Below are positions 62,001-64,000 of a DNA stretch of 64,000 nucleotides, in pieces. The stretch spans positions 38,266,521-38,330,520 of the forward strand of contig OX940866.1 in NCBI GenBank assembly GCA_954871525.1. Direction: 5' to 3'. The notes beneath the pieces are model-generated. The model did not search any database. It was not told the DNA's origin and saw only the letters and a list, made by a program, of their open reading frames with translations. The translations under genes were made by a program, and so were the position numbers. The stretch is from Parietaria judaica. Taxonomy: Eukaryota > Streptophyta > Magnoliopsida > Rosales > Urticaceae. Position 1 is the stretch's first letter, and each line of letters starts with the position of its first letter.

Positions 62001-64000
62001 TTCAATTGGTTTGAAATTTAAGGTTGTAAAAAATGTAAAATAAAGAAATGCTATAGGAAATGCTATAGCATTTCCTATGGAATTTAACGTCAACAATTTA
62101 ATCCTTGCATATTTTTGCATGAGAACGCTTGTAATATTAAAATTCCAACGTATAAGCCCTAAATTCATTATTTTTTCAATTGGTTGAAATTTAAGGTTGT
62201 AAAAAATGTAAAATAAAGAAATGCTATAGGAAATGCTATAGCATTTCCTATGGCATTTCTCGTCAACAATTTAATCCTTGCATATTTTTGCATGAGAACT
62301 CTTGTTATATTCAAATTCCAATGTATAAGCCCTAAAATCATTATTTTTTCAATTGGTTCGACTTTTAGGTCGTAAACAATGTAAAATAAAGAAATGCTAT
62401 AGGAAATGCTAGCATTTCCTATGGAATTTAACGTCAACAATTTAATCCTTGCATATTTTTGCATGAGAACGCTTGTAATATTAAAATTCCAACGTATAAG
62501 CCCTAAATTCATTATTTTTTCAATTGGTTTGAAATTTAAGGTTGTAAAAAATGTAAAATAAAGAAATGCTATAGGAAATGCTATAGCATTTCCTATGGAA
62601 TTTAACGTCAACAATTTAATCCTTGCATATTTTTGCATGACAACGCTTGTAATATTAAAATTCCAACGTATAAGCCCTAAATTCATTATTTTTTCAATTG
62701 GTTTGAAATTTAAGGTTGTAAAAAATGTAAAATAAAGAAATGCTATAGGAAATGCTATAGCATTTCCTATGGCATTTCTCGTCAACAATTTAATCCTTGC
62801 ATATTTTTGCATGAGAACTCTTGTTATATTCAAATTCCAATGTATAAGCCCTAAAATCATTATTTTTTCAATTGGTTCGACTTTTAGGTCGTAAACAATG
62901 TAAAATAAAGAAATGCTATAGGAAATGCTAGCATTTCCTATGGAATTTAACGTCAACAATTTAATCCTTGCATATTTTTGCATGAGAACGCTTGTAATAT
63001 TAAAATTCCAACGTATAAGCCCTAAATTCATTATTTTTTCAATTGGTTTGAAATTTAAGGTTGTAAAAAATGTAAAATAAAGAAATGCTATAGGAAATGC
63101 TATAGCATTTCCTATGGCATTTCTCGTCAACAATTTAATCCTTGCATATTTTTGCATGAGAACTCTTGTTATATTCAAATTCCAATGTATAAGCCCTAAA
63201 ATCATTATTTTTTCAATTGGTTTGAAATATAAGGTTGTAAAAAATGTAAAATAATGAAATGCTATAGGAAATGCTACAACATTTCGTATGGCATTTCTCG
63301 TCAACAATTTAATCCTTGCATATTTTTGCATGAGAACTCTTGTTATATTCAAATTCCAATGTATAAGCCCTAAAATCATTATTTTTTCAATTGGTTTGAA
63401 ATTTAAGGTTGTAAAAAATGTAAAATAAAGAAATGCTATAGGAAATGCTATAGCATTTCGTATGGCATTTCTCGTCAACAATTTAATCCTTGCGTATTTT
63501 TGCATGAGAACTCTTGTTATATTCAAATTCCAATGTATAAGCCCTAAAATCATTATTTTTTCAATTGGTTCGACTTTTAGGTCGTAAAAAATGTAAAATA
63601 AAGAAATGCTATAGGAAATGCTATAGCATTTCCTATGGAATTTAACGTCAACAATTTAATCCTTGCATATTTTTGCATGAGAACGCTTGTAATATTAAAA
63701 TTCCAACGTATAAGCCCTAAATTCATTATTTTTTCAATTGGTTTGAAATTTAAGGTTGTAAAAAATGTAAAATAAAGAAATGCTATAGGAAATGCTATAG
63801 CATTTCCTATGGCATTTCTCGTCAACAATTTAATCCTTGCATATTTTTGCATGAGAACTCTTGTTATATTCAAATTCCAATGTATAAGCCCTAAAATCAT
63901 TATTTTTTCAATTGGTTCGACTTTTAGGTCGTAAACAATGTAAAATAAAGAAATGCTACAGGAAATGCTAGCATTTCCTATGGAATTTAACGTCAACAAT
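62001..64000. repeat. End segment, mixed words, 2599 bp offset to 60.3 kb
   Basis: A single-base loss gives ggttgaaattt near 62184. Palindromes lacking 2 bp lie near 62408, 62930 and 63968. From 62884 the sequence follows 60285 at +2599 bp through a module W copy (62884-63576; gaaatataagg 63224, ctacaac about 63274, gcgtattttt about 63493), but without the extra A of the 60.8 kb copy. The last palindrome has gctacaggaaatgc (about 63957). The window ends inside an alpha tail, so the array continues. Confidence 0.82.

Larger units (their letters stand above)
1..64000. repeat. Satellite DNA array, 174/173 bp monomer, fills the window
   Basis: Seen directly: the landmark gcatgag recurs at 5, 179, 353 and 526, giving steps of 174, 174 and 173 bp, and the same rhythm continues to the last base with every copy on the same strand. 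I found no stretch of unrelated sequence, no inversion and no mobile element. A reference monomer is about 26% G+C. Monomers of class A and B1 differ at roughly 8-9 of 174 positions (about 95% identical); copies in matching positions of a higher-order unit differ at only a few sites. Known biology: AT-rich, nucleosome-length tandem repeats with higher-order structure are typical of eukaryotic centromeric or pericentromeric heterochromatin. Inference: this is such a locus. Neither array edge is in the window, so its total size is unknown. Species and satellite family name are not recognised. Confidence 0.98.

Noticed and set aside
428..64000. Dozens of minus-strand open frames of 74-461 codons as a gene family
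   Set aside because: They are the same 58-codon period repeated, set by monomer length and ended by L2 monomers. They have no start context, no codon bias, no recognisable domain, and lengths that follow the word structure (107, 165 or 223 codons). Best read as a by-product of the satellite.
1..64000. CRISPR array
   Set aside because: Repeats are contiguous 174 bp units with no unique spacers, and no cas-like gene is present.
1..64000. Telomeric repeat, rRNA/tRNA genes or transposon insertions
   Set aside because: No short telomere-type motif runs, no structured RNA gene sequence, no terminal repeats, target-site duplications or transposase/reverse-transcriptase frames were seen; every stretch reads as monomer sequence.
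1..64000. Assembly artefact made by repeating one read
   Set aside because: Adjacent units carry private variants and different word orders, and marker sets recur at several distinct offsets, which simple duplication of one sequence would not give. Local mis-assembly of individual duplicate blocks cannot be excluded without reads.

Overview
The whole window is one uninterrupted, head-to-tail satellite DNA array. I find no protein-coding gene, RNA gene, transposon or unique sequence in it. Bases 1-64000 consist of about 368 copies of a monomer of 174 bp (or 173 bp in one subtype), all in the same orientation. A reference monomer (128-301) has 46 G+C in 174 bp, about 26%. The size (close to one nucleosome plus linker), the length of the array and its nested higher-order repeats point to a eukaryotic chromosome, in centromeric or pericentromeric heterochromatin. 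I cannot name the species or match the family to a named satellite. An invertebrate is plausible because of the extreme A+T content, but that is a guess.

Monomer anatomy, read from the centre of one palindrome to the centre of the next: (1) right palindrome arm; (2) a 'tail', either alpha (ending tggaatttaacgtc) or beta (tggcatttctcgtc); (3) a 'head', either A (gaacgcttgtaatatt) or B (gaactcttgttatatt); (4) a T6 tract and CAATTG; (5) a 'linker', either L1 (tttgaaatttaagg, with an A6 tract) or L2 (ttcgacttttaggtcg, one base shorter); (6) left palindrome arm. Alpha almost always goes with A, and beta with B. A monomers carry L1; B monomers carry L1 (B1) or L2 (B2). The array therefore reads as words that each end in one B2: A-B2 (347 bp), A-A-B2 or A-B1-B2 (521 bp), and four-monomer words (about 695 bp).

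Layout. 1-3.7 kb: irregular mix of 347 and 521 bp words. 3.7-8.2 kb: two copies of a 2257 bp 13-mer. 8.2-12.7 kb: two copies of a different 2257 bp 13-mer. 13.8-17.1 kb: 1.7 copies of a 1907 bp 11-mer. 18.1-29.3 kb: X-X-Y-X-Y, in which X+Y makes a 4.49 kb super-unit. 29.7-33.4 kb: two copies of an 1886 bp 11-mer. 35.5-46.3 kb: almost pure 347 bp dimers, with local 694, 1041 and 1558 bp periods. 46.3-51.4 kb: mixed words. 51.4-64 kb: overlapping repeats with 3293, 7622 and 2599 bp offsets, rich in a 2-bp-deleted palindrome.

The most notable signals are a near-perfect 40-44 bp palindrome in every monomer, the concentration of indels at that palindrome, the regular L2 'punctuation', and the finding that nearly every higher-order unit occurs in only about two adjacent copies before the period changes. 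Long minus-strand open frames exist because 174 is 58 codons, but they look like a by-product. Positions and periods were worked out by eye from shared variants and may be off by a few bases.
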